NCBI RefSeq assembly: GCF_040066175.1
Contig: NZ_JBEAAM010000020.1
Location: forward strand, 1 to 64,000
Direction: 5' to 3'
DNA length: 64,000 nucleotides
Source: Solimonas sp040066175
GTDB lineage: Bacteria; Pseudomonadota; Gammaproteobacteria; Nevskiales; Nevskiaceae
Shown: positions 52,462-61,348 of the stretch, piece after piece
Numbering within the stretch: the stretch's first letter is position 1
Layout: each line of letters begins with the position of its first letter
Position numbers and translations under genes: made by a program
Notes under the pieces: generated by a model
Seen by the model: only the letters and a program-made list of their open reading frames with translations
What the model was told of the DNA's origin: nothing
Databases searched by the model: none

Positions 52462-53733
52462 ATGAGCGAGACTTCGGAGAGTCGCTACGTCAGCCGCCTG
52501 ACCCGGCAGACGCTGGCCCTGATCCTTGCCGGCGGTCGCGGCGCGCGCCTGGGACCCTTGACCGACTGGCGTGCCAAGCCGGCGGTGCCCTTCGGCGGCA
52601 AGTTCCGCATCATCGATTTTCCGCTGTCCAACTGCATCAACTCCGGCATCCGCCGGATCGGCGTGCTGACGCAGTACAAGTCGCACTCGCTGATCCGTCA
52701 CATCCAGCGCGGCTGGGGCTTCCTGCGCGGCGAGTTCCATGAATTCATCGAACTGCTGCCGGCGCAGCAGCGCATCAGCGAGACGGCCTGGTACGCAGGG
52801 ACCGCCGACGCGATCTACCAGAACCTCGACATCATCCGCCACCACGCGCCCAGCTACGTGCTGGTGCTGGCGGCGGATCACGTCTACAAGATGGACTATG
52901 GCCCGATGCTGGCCGCGCATGTCGATCGTGGAGCCGACATCACCGTCGGCTGCATCGAGGTCCCGCTCGACCGTGCCCGCAGCTTCGGGATCATGCAGAT
53001 CGATGCCGACCAGCGCATCGTCAGCTTCGTCGAGAAGCCCATGCAGGCCGAGCCGATGCCCGGACGGAGCGACGCCGCCCTGGCGTCGATGGGGATCTAT
53101 GTATTCTCGACCGGCTTCCTGCTCGACGTGCTCAGACGCGACGCCGTGCAGATGGACTCGTCGCACGATTTCGGCAAGGACATCATCCCGGCGTCGATCG
53201 GCCGCGTGCCGGTCTTCGCCTATCCGTTCCGCGACGTACAGAAGGGACAGCTCGGCTACTGGCGCGACGTCGGCACCGTCGATGCGTTCTGGGAGGCGAA
53301 CATGGAGCTGCTCGACGTGGTTCCCGCCCTGAATCTATACGACCGCGACTGGCCGATCTGGACCTACCAGGAGCAGCTGCCGCCGGCCAAGTTCGTGTTC
53401 GACGATCCGGACCGCCGCGGCGTCGCGATCAGCTCGATGGTTTCCGGCGGCTGCATCGTCGCCGGCGCGCGGCTCTGGCGCAGCCTGTTGTTCTCGAACG
53501 TGCGCGTCGAGTCGCACTCGGAAATCGAGGAATCCGTGGTTCTGCCCAACGTCGAGATCGGTCCGCACTGCCGCATCCGTCGCGCGATCATCGACAAGGG
53601 TTGCATCCTGCCGGAACGCACGACGATCGGTTTCGACCGTGAGGATGACGCGCGCCGCTTCCATGTCACCGCCGGCGGCCTGACGCTGGTCACGCCCGAC
53701 ATGCTCGGCCAGCCGCTGCACACCGGGGAGTGA
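52462..53733 (+). CDS. glgC: Glucose-1-phosphate adenylyltransferase
   Basis: A 423-residue ADP-glucose pyrophosphorylase, the committed step of glycogen synthesis. The nucleotide-binding loop LILAGGRGARLGPLTDWRAKPAVPFGG is split by the conserved RAKPAVPFGG, which includes allosteric-site residues. The pyrophosphate and sugar sites lie in LVLAADHVYKMDYG, GCIEVPLD and SFVEKP. The C-terminal left-handed beta-helix starts near residue 310 (SSMVSGGCIVAGARLWRSLL). Length matches the Escherichia coli enzyme (431). It heads the plus-strand arm glgC-glgP-glgA. Confidence 0.96.
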   Translation: MSETSESRYVSRLTRQTLALILAGGRGARLGPLTDWRAKPAVPFGGKFRIIDFPLSNCINSGIRRIGVLTQYKSHSLIRHIQRGWGFLRGEFHEFIELLPAQQRISETAWYAGTADAIYQNLDIIRHHAPSYVLVLAADHVYKMDYGPMLAAHVDRGADITVGCIEVPLDRARSFGIMQIDADQRIVSFVEKPMQAEPMPGRSDAALASMGIYVFSTGFLLDVLRRDAVQMDSSHDFGKDIIPASIGRVPVFAYPFRDVQKGQLGYWRDVGTVDAFWEANMELLDVVPALNLYDRDWPIWTYQEQLPPAKFVFDDPDRRGVAISSMVSGGCIVAGARLWRSLLFSNVRVESHSEIEESVVLPNVEIGPHCRIRRAIIDKGCILPERTTIGFDREDDARRFHVTAGGLTLVTPDMLGQPLHTGE

Positions 53734-53739
53734 GCATCC

Positions 53740-55962
53740 ATGGACACGAGTCCCGCCCACCGCCTCAGTGCGACGAACGACCTGGTGGCCTACTTCTGCG
53801 CCGAGTACGCGGTCGATCCGCGCCTGCCGATCTACTCGGGCGGCCTGGGCGTGCTCGCCGGCGACCATCTGAAGACCGCCAGCGACATGAGCGTTCCGCT
53901 GATCGCCGTCGGCCTGCTGTACTCGGAGGGCTATTTCACGCAGCGCATCGATGCGAGCGGCCAGCAGCACGCCGACCCGATGCCGGTGGACCCGCAGCGC
54001 AGCGGCCTGTCGCCGGTGCTCGACGTGCTCGGCCGTGAGCTGATGCTCCAGGTGCCGATGGCCGACCACGCCGTGAAGCTGCGCCTGTGGCGCAAGGACG
54101 TCGGCCGCGTGCCGCTGTTCCTGCTCGATGCCGATGTGGCCGCGAACGCCGCCGAGGACCGTGCGATCACTGCGCGGCTGTACGGCACCGGCCACGACCT
54201 GCGGCTGCGCCAGGAGATCGTGCTCGGCATCGGCGGGGTGCGCGCGGTGCGCGCGCTGGGCCTGACGCCCAGCGTCTGGCACATCAACGAGGGTCACGCC
54301 GCCTTCCTGATCCTGGAGCGCATGCGCGAGCGCATCGCCTATGGCTACAGCTTCGATGCCGCACTGGAGGCGGTGGCGGCATGCACCGTGTTCACGACGC
54401 ACACGCCGGTCCCGGCCGGTCACGACGTCTTCGACCAGGGGCAGCTGCGCCATTGGCTCGGCGACTACGCGGGCACCCTGCATACCACCGAGCGGCGCCT
54501 GTTCGCGCTCGGCGGTGACGGCGGCAACAACAACCGCTTCAACATGACCACGCTGGCGATCCGCGGCTCGCGCTTCCGCAACGGCGTTTCGCGCCTGCAC
54601 GGCAAGGTCGCCGCGCAGATGGAACGCGCCGAATGGCCACAGATTCCGCCGGAAGACAACCCGATCACCGGTATCACCAACGGCGTGCACCTGCCGACCT
54701 TCCTCGCGGCCCCGTGGCAGGCGCTGCTGGACCGGCATGCGGAGGGCTGGCGCACGCGCGCGCCCGGCGAGCGTGCGTTGCGGTTCCTCGACGAGATCAG
54801 CGACGCGGAGCTGTCGGTCTTGCGCGCCGACCTGCGCGCGACGCTGCTCGCCGAGCTGCGCGCCCGCCTGCGCAGCCAGCACCTGCGCATCGGCACGCCC
54901 CTCGACGTCATCGACCGCCTGCTGCACGTGCTCGACGACGCCGACCAGCGCGGTGCGCCGCTGCTGGGCTTCGCCAGGCGGTTCGCCACGTACAAGCGCG
55001 CGACCCTGTTGCTGCACGACACCGAGCGGCTGCACCGCCTGCTGGCGCATCCAGAACGTCCGGCGCTGCTGGTCTTCGCCGGCAAGGCCCATCCGAACGA
55101 CGGCGCCGGCCAGGACATGATCCGCCACCTGTACCAGTGTTCGATGCGGCCGGAGTTTCTCGGACGCTTGCTGGTGCTGGAGGGCTACGACCTGGCGCTG
55201 GCGCGTCTGCTCGTCCAGGGCTGTGACGTCTGGCTCAACACACCCGAGTATCCGATGGAAGCGAGCGGCACGTCGGGCATGAAGGCCGGTGCCAACGGCT
55301 GCATCAACGTCTCGATCCTCGATGGCTGGTGGGCCGAGGGTCACGACGGCGCCAACGGATTCGCGATTCCCCACGTCGCACACGCCGATGCAGGCCAGCG
55401 TGATGCCGCCGAGGCCGGGCACCTGTACGAGCTGCTCGAACAGCAGGTGCTCCCCGAGTACTACGGCGCCGAAGGCAGGCCGCCCTCATCGGCGTGGCTG
55501 CGGCGCGTGCGCCGTTCGGTGCAGACGATCGCTTCGCGGTTCAGCGCGGTGCGCATGGTCAACGACTACATCGGCCGGCTGTACCTGCCCGCGGCGGAAT
55601 TCGGCCGCCGCGCGAATGCGGGCGCCGGCAAGATCGCGACCAATCTGGCGCGCTGGAAGAGCCTGGTGCGCCAGCACTGGCATGAAGTCCGCATCGAGCC
55701 GGTCGTGCCGGCACAGCCGCTGCGGGTCTGCGTGCACGCCGCGGGCCTGCCCGCGGACCTGCTCGCGGCCGAGGCGGTGATCGGCAGCGAGCTGCGCCTG
55801 CCGCTGCGCATGGAATCGCACGACCACGACCGCGTGCGCTTCGTCCTCGACGGTCCAGTCTCCAAGCCGCCGCACGAGCTGCGCATCTATCCGCGGCATC
55901 CGCTGCTGCCGCATCCCTACGAGATGGGGCTGATGACGACGGTGGCGGTGCCGGCGGCGTGA
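53740..55962 (+). CDS. glgP: Alpha-glucan (glycogen/maltodextrin) phosphorylase
   Basis: A 740-residue GT35 phosphorylase releasing glucose 1-phosphate from alpha-glucan. It is of the shorter type that lacks the N-terminal regulatory arm of muscle-type enzymes. The start AYFCAEYAVDPRLPIYSGGLGVLAGDHLK is family-typical when split, and the PLP lysine is K515 in SGTSGMKAGANGCINVS. Other conserved parts are WHINEGHAAFLILER and the FARRFATYKRATLL segment binding phosphate. It sits 6 bases after glgC and overlaps glgA by four bases, so storage and breakdown enzymes are made together. Confidence 0.94.
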   Translation: MDTSPAHRLSATNDLVAYFCAEYAVDPRLPIYSGGLGVLAGDHLKTASDMSVPLIAVGLLYSEGYFTQRIDASGQQHADPMPVDPQRSGLSPVLDVLGRELMLQVPMADHAVKLRLWRKDVGRVPLFLLDADVAANAAEDRAITARLYGTGHDLRLRQEIVLGIGGVRAVRALGLTPSVWHINEGHAAFLILERMRERIAYGYSFDAALEAVAACTVFTTHTPVPAGHDVFDQGQLRHWLGDYAGTLHTTERRLFALGGDGGNNNRFNMTTLAIRGSRFRNGVSRLHGKVAAQMERAEWPQIPPEDNPITGITNGVHLPTFLAAPWQALLDRHAEGWRTRAPGERALRFLDEISDAELSVLRADLRATLLAELRARLRSQHLRIGTPLDVIDRLLHVLDDADQRGAPLLGFARRFATYKRATLLLHDTERLHRLLAHPERPALLVFAGKAHPNDGAGQDMIRHLYQCSMRPEFLGRLLVLEGYDLALARLLVQGCDVWLNTPEYPMEASGTSGMKAGANGCINVSILDGWWAEGHDGANGFAIPHVAHADAGQRDAAEAGHLYELLEQQVLPEYYGAEGRPPSSAWLRRVRRSVQTIASRFSAVRMVNDYIGRLYLPAAEFGRRANAGAGKIATNLARWKSLVRQHWHEVRIEPVVPAQPLRVCVHAAGLPADLLAAEAVIGSELRLPLRMESHDHDRVRFVLDGPVSKPPHELRIYPRHPLLPHPYEMGLMTTVAVPAA

Positions 55963-57407
55963 GTCTGAAGGTCCTGTACGCCGCCAGCGAGGCCCTGCCG
56001 TTCTCGAAGACCGGCGGGCTGGCCGATGTCGCGCACGCGCTGCCGGAAGCACTGGCGCAATCCGGCGCCAATGTCCGCCTGGTGACGCCGGCGTACCGCG
56101 GCGCGCTCGACCGGCTGCGCGAGCCGTTGCTCAGGGCGACACTCACGGTCTGCGGCCAGCGGTTCGCGGTCTGGGAGGGCCATCCCGCGCACGAGCGCCT
56201 GCGGGTGTGGCTGATCGACTGCCCGTCGCTGTACGCGCGCGACGGCACGCCCTACGTCGATGCCAGCGGCCGCGATCATGCCGACAATGCCTGGCGCTTC
56301 GGCTGCTTCTGCGAGGCGGTGGCGCGGCTGGCGATGGGCGAGGCCTGCGACTGGCGCGCCGACGTGCTGCACCTCAACGACTGGCAGACCGGACTCGCGC
56401 CGCTGTGGCTGCCGCGCGGCGACCCGTCGCGCGAGGCGCCGCGCACGCTGTTCACGATCCACAACCTCGCCTATCAAGGTGTCTTCGATCGCCGGGAGTT
56501 CGACGCGCTGGGAGTCGGCGCCGATCTGTGGCATCCCGATGGCATCGAGTTTCATGGCATGGGTTCCTTCCTCAAGGCGGGGCTGACGCAGTGCGAATGG
56601 CTGACCACCGTCAGCCCGAGCTACGCACGCGAAATCCAGACACCGGCATTCGGGCATGGCCTCGATGGCCTGCTGCGCCACCGCCGTGACCGACTGTGCG
56701 GCATTCTCAACGGCATCCACGAGGAGCACTGGGATCCGCAGTGCGACCCGTATCTGCCGTTCCGCTACGGCTTTGCGACCGTCAAGGACGGCAAGCGCCG
56801 CAACCGGCTGGTCCTGCGCACCGAGTTGGGTCTGCCGGACGACGAACGTCCGCTGGTCGGGATCGTCTCGCGTTTCGCCGAACAGAAAGGCATCGATCTG
56901 CTGCTCGCCGCCGCCGCCGAGATCCGCCGCCTGCCCCTGCAGTTCGCGATTCTCGGCGCCGGCGATGCGGCGCTCGAACGCCGGTTTGAGGACTGGGCGC
57001 GGTCGGAACCGCAGCAGCTTGCCGTGCGCATCGGCTACGACGAAGGTCTGGCGCACCGCATCGAGGCCGGTGCGGACATGTTCCTGATGCCCTCGCGCTA
57101 CGAGCCCTGCGGACTCAACCAGATGTACAGCCAGCGCTACGGCACCGTCCCCATCGTGCGCCGCGTCGGCGGACTCGCTGACAGTGTCATCGACGCCACG
57201 CCCGACGCGCTGGCCGCGCACCGTGCGACCGGCATCGTCTTCGAGCACGCGGACACGGGCGGCGTGCTCTACGGACTGCGCCGCGCGCTGGAGCTGTTCG
57301 GCACGCCGCACTGGATCTCGATGCAGGATGCCGGCATGCGCCAGGACTTCTCCTGGCGCCACACCGCCGCGCAGTACCTCGAAATCTACAAGGCCGTGCG
57401 CCGCTGA
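55959..57407 (+). CDS. glgA: Glycogen synthase (ADP-glucose dependent)
   Basis: A 482-residue GT5 synthase. The ADP-glucose-binding KTGGLADV motif is at residues 17-24, with DVLHLNDWQTGLAPLWL and HNLAYQGVF downstream. The second Rossmann domain has GIVSRFAEQKGIDLLLAA and the PSRYEPCGLNQMYSQRYG loop carrying the conserved Glu. Length is normal (Escherichia coli 477). The GTG start overlaps the glgP stop. The next gene, a CBS-domain protein, converges with a one-base gap. Confidence 0.95.
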   Translation: MSLKVLYAASEALPFSKTGGLADVAHALPEALAQSGANVRLVTPAYRGALDRLREPLLRATLTVCGQRFAVWEGHPAHERLRVWLIDCPSLYARDGTPYVDASGRDHADNAWRFGCFCEAVARLAMGEACDWRADVLHLNDWQTGLAPLWLPRGDPSREAPRTLFTIHNLAYQGVFDRREFDALGVGADLWHPDGIEFHGMGSFLKAGLTQCEWLTTVSPSYAREIQTPAFGHGLDGLLRHRRDRLCGILNGIHEEHWDPQCDPYLPFRYGFATVKDGKRRNRLVLRTELGLPDDERPLVGIVSRFAEQKGIDLLLAAAAEIRRLPLQFAILGAGDAALERRFEDWARSEPQQLAVRIGYDEGLAHRIEAGADMFLMPSRYEPCGLNQMYSQRYGTVPIVRRVGGLADSVIDATPDALAAHRATGIVFEHADTGGVLYGLRRALELFGTPHWISMQDAGMRQDFSWRHTAAQYLEIYKAVRR

Positions 57408-57408
57408 T

Positions 57409-57921
57409 TCAGGCGACGCGCGCCCACTCGGCGACGCCGGGACTGAAGAAGTTCGGCGGCGGCCGCGCCGCGCCGGACAGATACGAGCGCTCGGCGGCAG
57501 GACTGGGCCGCGCCAGTTCGACGACGCGGCGCTGGGCGTCGGATAGCAGATCGAGCACGTCGTCGATCGCCAGCAGGCCGACCAGATCGCCGTTGCGATC
57601 GACCACGGCGATGCGCCGGAAGCCGCGCGTGCGCATGCGTTCGAGCGTTTCCCAGAAGCCGTCGTCGGCCTGCGCGGTCGGCAGTTCGTCGGCCAGCAGC
57701 TGCTCGACGCACATCTGTTCGGGGTCGTGCTGACGGGCCAGCACCTCGAACACCAGATCGCGGTCGGTGACGATGCCGAGCGGCCGCTTGCCGCCGCCGG
57801 CGCGATCGACGACCACGACCGTGCCGTTGTTGAACTGGCGCATCATCCGCGCCGCGTCATGGATACTTGCACGCCGGTCGCACACGACGACCGAACGGTT
57901 ACAGCACTCGCCTACCCGCAT
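57409..57921 (-). CDS. Two-CBS-domain protein
   Basis: A 170-residue protein made of two CBS modules: residues about 5-68 (VVVCDRRASIHDAARMMRQF, GTVVVVDRAG, GIVTDRDLVFEVLA) and 72-130 (FWETLERMRTRGFRRIAVVD, LVGLLAIDDVLDLL). The C-terminal 40 residues are less ordered. CBS pairs bind adenine nucleotides and usually regulate other proteins; no enzyme domain is attached. The ATG at 57921 follows a GGAGGG ribosome binding site; the ATG at 57936 overlaps that site. An FNR-like box lies about 110 bases upstream. Confidence 0.85.
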   Translation of the reverse strand: MRVGECCNRSVVVCDRRASIHDAARMMRQFNNGTVVVVDRAGGGKRPLGIVTDRDLVFEVLARQHDPEQMCVEQLLADELPTAQADDGFWETLERMRTRGFRRIAVVDRNGDLVGLLAIDDVLDLLSDAQRRVVELARPSPAAERSYLSGAARPPPNFFSPGVAEWARVA

Positions 57922-58028
57922 GACCCTGCCCTCCAAATCCGTCTGAGCTCAAGGCCCGCTCCACCCTGTTGCCGGTTCGTGCGCAAGCCCTCCGTGAGCC
58001 AGCTTAGGAACGGCCATCCGCCGCGGCG

Positions 58029-58042
58029 TTGACCCAGATCAG
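58029..58042. promoter_or_regulatory. Candidate FNR/Anr-type binding site
   Basis: TTGACCCAGATCAG matches the FNR-family consensus TTGAT-N4-ATCAA at eight of ten informative positions. It is centred about 114 bases upstream of the CBS-domain gene (minus strand) in a 283-base intergenic region, and about 170 bases after the radical SAM gene's end. Apart from this box I recognise nothing else in that region. Confidence 0.45.
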
Positions 58043-58203
58043 TCGCCGGATTGCCGGCCCGCACCGCGGTCCGAGGCGCAGTCTATGCCCGCCGACGTGG
58101 ACCGGCGCAGCCGTCCATCGGCCCGGCGATCGGTCCTGATGTGCGCACCTGCACGGGGCGGCCGGACGCCCGGACCGGTCGGTGGCGAGGGGGGATGGCG
58201 CGC

Positions 58204-59283
58204 CTACTGGATCCGCACCGGCAGCCGCCGCGAACCCCAGTGCCCGGCGGGGCCGTCGAACACGCCGGGGATGGCGTGTCCGCAATGCCGGCAATGACCG
58301 TCGTCGGTCAGCGCGTAGCGGCCGATGTCATAGACGTCGCGCTCGATCACGAGCGTCTGGCATTGCGGGCAGTAGGTGCTGCCGCCATCGCGGTCGTGCA
58401 CGTTGCCGGTATAGACGAAGCGCAGGCCGTGATCGAGCGCGATCCGGCGCGCGCGCGTCAGCGTGGAGGCCGGGGTCGGCGGCACGTCCCGCATCCTGTA
58501 GTCGGGATGGAACGCGGTGAAATGCAGTGGCACGTCGGCGCCGAGCCGGTCGGCGATCCAGCGGCACTCGGCCTCGATCTCGGCGTCGCTGTCGTTGTGG
58601 CCCGGGATCAGCAGCGTGGTGATCTCGAACCAGACTTTTGTTTCGTGCCGGAGATAGACCAGCGTGTCGAGCACTGCGCCCAGCTCGGCACCGCAGACAC
58701 GCTTGTAGAAATCCTCGCTGAAGGCCTTGAGATCGACGTTGGCCGCATCCATCGACTGGTAGAACTCGCGCCGTGCCTCGGGGCTGACGTAGCCGGCGGT
58801 GACCGCGACGGTGCGGATGCCCATCGCGCGCGCCGCCTGCGCGCAGTCCACCGCGTATTCGAGGAAGATCACCGGATCGTTGTAGGTGAAGGCGATGCTG
58901 CGGCAGCCCAGGCGCTGCGCGGTGCGTGCCAGTTGGTCGGGGCTCGCGGCGCCGGAGAGCGTGTCCATCTCGCGCGCTTTCGAGATGTCCCAGTTCTGGC
59001 AGAACTTGCAGGCCAGGTTGCAGCCGGCGGTGCCGAAGGACAGCACGCTGGACCCGGGCAGGAAATGGTTGAGCGGCTTCTTCTCGATCGGATCGACGCA
59101 GAAGCCGCTGGAGCGGCCATAGGAATACAGCCACATGCGGTCCCGCTCGCGGCCGCGCACGTAACACAGGCCACGCTGGCCCTCGTGCAGCTTGCACTCG
59201 CGCGGGCACAGGTCGCACTGCATGCGGCCATCGGCCAGCAGGTGCCAGTAGCGTCCCGGTACCGTACTTGTGTCCATGGGCAT
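58204..59283 (-). CDS. amrS: AmmeMemoRadiSam system radical SAM enzyme
   Basis: A 359-residue radical SAM protein. The Fe-S ligands are C88, C92 and C95 in GCNLACKFCQNWD. An N-terminal CDLCPRECKLHEGQRGLC motif (C23, C26, C30, C40) and a C-terminal rubredoxin-like CPQC...CRHCG pair supply extra metal sites. This layout defines the AmrS family (pyruvate formate-lyase activase-like). It is divergent from Memo- and AMMECR1-family genes, completing the three-protein AmmeMemoRadiSam set found across archaea and bacteria. The modified substrate is not established to my knowledge. ATGs at 59283 and 59277 are both possible. Confidence 0.92.
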   Translation of the reverse strand: MPMDTSTVPGRYWHLLADGRMQCDLCPRECKLHEGQRGLCYVRGRERDRMWLYSYGRSSGFCVDPIEKKPLNHFLPGSSVLSFGTAGCNLACKFCQNWDISKAREMDTLSGAASPDQLARTAQRLGCRSIAFTYNDPVIFLEYAVDCAQAARAMGIRTVAVTAGYVSPEARREFYQSMDAANVDLKAFSEDFYKRVCGAELGAVLDTLVYLRHETKVWFEITTLLIPGHNDSDAEIEAECRWIADRLGADVPLHFTAFHPDYRMRDVPPTPASTLTRARRIALDHGLRFVYTGNVHDRDGGSTYCPQCQTLVIERDVYDIGRYALTDDGHCRHCGHAIPGVFDGPAGHWGSRRLPVRIQ

Positions 59284-59334
59284 AAGGTGCGGCCGCAGCC
59301 TTGCAATTCAAGCATTCGCCCTCAGCTTGAGGGC

Positions 59335-60096
59335 ATGGACATCCGAGCGCCCGCCGTTGCCGGCCTGTTCTACCCTGCCGCGCCCGCAGTCTTGCGCGCA
59401 GAGGTGGAAAGCTGTCTGGCCGAGGCACGGCCGCCGGCCGTCGGCGAGCTGCACGCGCTGATCGTGCCGCATGCCGGCTACCGCTACTCCGGCGCCGTCG
59501 CCGCCAGCGCCTACGCGCTGCTGCGCGGCCGTCGCTACGCACGCGTGGTGCTGATCGGTCCGGCACACCGCGTACCGCTGGACGGCATCGCACTGCCGAC
59601 GGTCTCGCAGTTCCGGACACCGCTCGGCGACGTGCCGATCGACACGGCGCTGGTCGCGCGGCTGGACGTCGCGCGCCGCGACGATGCCCACGCGCGCGAG
59701 CACTGCCTGGAAGTGCAGCTGCCGTTCCTGCAATGCCTGCTGCCGGACTTCCGCCTCGTCCCGGCCGTGGTCGGCGCGGCGTCCCCGCAGCAGGTCGAGG
59801 ACTTCCTCGACGCGGCCGTCGATGCCGACACGCTGGTGATCGTCAGCACCGACCTGTCGCATTACCACGACGACGCGACCGCGCGCCGCCTCGATGACGC
59901 CACCGTCACGCGCATCGAGGCGCTGGTGACCGACCTCGACGGGCACGAGGCCTGTGGCGCGATGGCGCTCAACGGCTTCCTGCGCTACGCGGCGCGGCGG
60001 CACTGGCGCGTGCAGCGGCTCGACGTGCGCAACTCGGGCGACACTTCCGGCGACCGCAGCCGGGTGGTCGGCTATGCCAGCTTCGCCGTCGTCTGA
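59335..60096 (+). CDS. amrB: AmmeMemoRadiSam system protein B (Memo family)
   Basis: A 253-residue Memo-like protein with the extradiol-dioxygenase-like fold. The N terminus RAPAVAGLFYPAAPAVL and the likely metal ligands in LIVPHAGYRYSGAVAASAYALL (first His), REHCLEVQLPFLQ and STDLSHYHDD are all present. Bacterial members have no proven reaction; eukaryotic Memo1 is an iron/copper-binding redox protein. The ATG at 59335 starts 51 bases from the divergent radical SAM gene. The end overlaps the AMMECR1 gene by 23 bases. A longer frame upstream is antisense to amrS and was rejected. Confidence 0.92.
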   Translation: MDIRAPAVAGLFYPAAPAVLRAEVESCLAEARPPAVGELHALIVPHAGYRYSGAVAASAYALLRGRRYARVVLIGPAHRVPLDGIALPTVSQFRTPLGDVPIDTALVARLDVARRDDAHAREHCLEVQLPFLQCLLPDFRLVPAVVGAASPQQVEDFLDAAVDADTLVIVSTDLSHYHDDATARRLDDATVTRIEALVTDLDGHEACGAMALNGFLRYAARRHWRVQRLDVRNSGDTSGDRSRVVGYASFAVV

Positions 60097-60649
60097 ATTC
60101 AGCGCCGAGCACCGCGCACGGCTGCTTGCGCACGCCCGCGACAGCATCCGCCACGGCCTCGACCACGGCGGCCCGCAGGCGCACCCGCAGACGGATGCGG
60201 ACGATGCCCTGCGCACGGTGCGCGCCAGCTTCGTCACCTTGAAGATCGGCGGCGCACTGCGCGGCTGCATCGGCAGCATCGAGGCGCGCGCGCCGCTGAT
60301 CGAGGACGTGGGTCACAACGCCTGGGCCGCCGCCTTCCGCGACCCGCGCTTTGCCCCGCTGCGCGCCGCGGAGTTCGACGCGCTGGAGGTCCACATCTCC
60401 GTCCTGACCCCGCTGAGTCCGATCGTCGCCGATACCGAAGCAGCGCTGCTGGCGACGCTGCGGCCCGGCATCGACGGCGTGCTGCTGCAGCAGGGCTCCT
60501 GGCGCAGCACCTTCCTGCCGCAGGTCTGGGAACAGCTGCCGGAGCCGGCAGACTTCCTGCGCCAGCTGCGCCGCAAGGCCGGCCTGCCGGAGCAGCATGA
60601 CCCGCGCGCGGCCTACTTCCGTTACGGCGTCGAGGCCTTCGGCGGCTGA
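60074..60649 (+). CDS. amrA: AmmeMemoRadiSam system protein A (AMMECR1 family)
   Basis: A 191-residue AMMECR1-domain protein. The hallmark is ASFVTLKIGGALRGCIGSIEA, whose LRGCIG motif is nearly invariant, followed by NAWAAAFRDPRFAPL and EVHISVLTPLSPI. The function is unknown; genomic linkage to Memo and the radical SAM enzyme is its main clue. The ATG at 60074 lies inside the end of amrB in another frame; the open frame continues to 59954 but that is antisense-free shadow of amrB. Translational coupling with amrB is likely. Confidence 0.92.
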   Translation: MPASPSSEFSAEHRARLLAHARDSIRHGLDHGGPQAHPQTDADDALRTVRASFVTLKIGGALRGCIGSIEARAPLIEDVGHNAWAAAFRDPRFAPLRAAEFDALEVHISVLTPLSPIVADTEAALLATLRPGIDGVLLQQGSWRSTFLPQVWEQLPEPADFLRQLRRKAGLPEQHDPRAAYFRYGVEAFGG

Positions 60650-60699
60650 TCCGCACCTGCGGCATACTCGCCTGCGACTTTCCCCTCTCAGAGCGACAC

Positions 60700-61137
60700 A
60701 TGGCAGACATCGCGGGCCTGCTGAAGGCCGAAATCGTCCGGCTGTCCAGGAAAACCGTTCGGCAGACGCTCGCGCCGCTGCTGGCTTCCACCAGGACCCA
60801 GCGTCACGAGATCAGGTCGTTGAAGCGGCAGGTCGCGGCGCTCGAAGAATCGGTGGCCCGCCTGCACCAGCACCTGGCCGCGACACGGCCGGCGGCGGCG
60901 ACGATCGAGCCGCAATCGGCGCCGCGCCGCTTCGTCGCCAAGGGGCTCAAGTCGCTGCGTGCGCGTCTGGACGTGAGCCAGAGCGAGTTCGCCAAGCTGG
61001 TCGGCGTCAGCGCGCAGAGCGTCTACAACTGGGAACGCGGCAGCGCCCGGCCGCGCCCGGCCCAGCTCGCCGCGATCGCCGCGTTGCGTCAGCTCGGCAA
61101 GCGCGAGGCGCGCCGGCGCCTGGACGAGATGGCCTGA
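60700..61137 (+). CDS. XRE-type helix-turn-helix protein with N-terminal coiled coil
   Basis: A 145-residue protein. Residues about 30-60 form a short coiled coil (EIRSLKRQVAALEESVARLHQHL), and residues about 80-140 an XRE-type HTH (LKSLRARLDVSQSEFAKLVG, VSAQSVYNWERGSARPRP). It is a likely DNA-binding regulator with a dimerising N terminus; the targets are unknown. It is 50 bases downstream of amrA and could be cotranscribed. A tRNA-Pro gene on the other strand follows. Confidence 0.8.
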   Translation: MADIAGLLKAEIVRLSRKTVRQTLAPLLASTRTQRHEIRSLKRQVAALEESVARLHQHLAATRPAAATIEPQSAPRRFVAKGLKSLRARLDVSQSEFAKLVGVSAQSVYNWERGSARPRPAQLAAIAALRQLGKREARRRLDEMA

Positions 61138-61183
61138 CGGCAGCGCCCGCGCGCGGCGGGAGATGCCGCGAGGCGTGAACCGG

Positions 61184-61260
<77 letters not shown>

Positions 61261-61348
61261 ACAGGTATCCGACGTCAGACCGAGGGATCGTGCACTGGGC
61301 CACGATCCGGGGGCGGCATGATAAAGGCGGCAGGTGTTGCGTGCCAGC

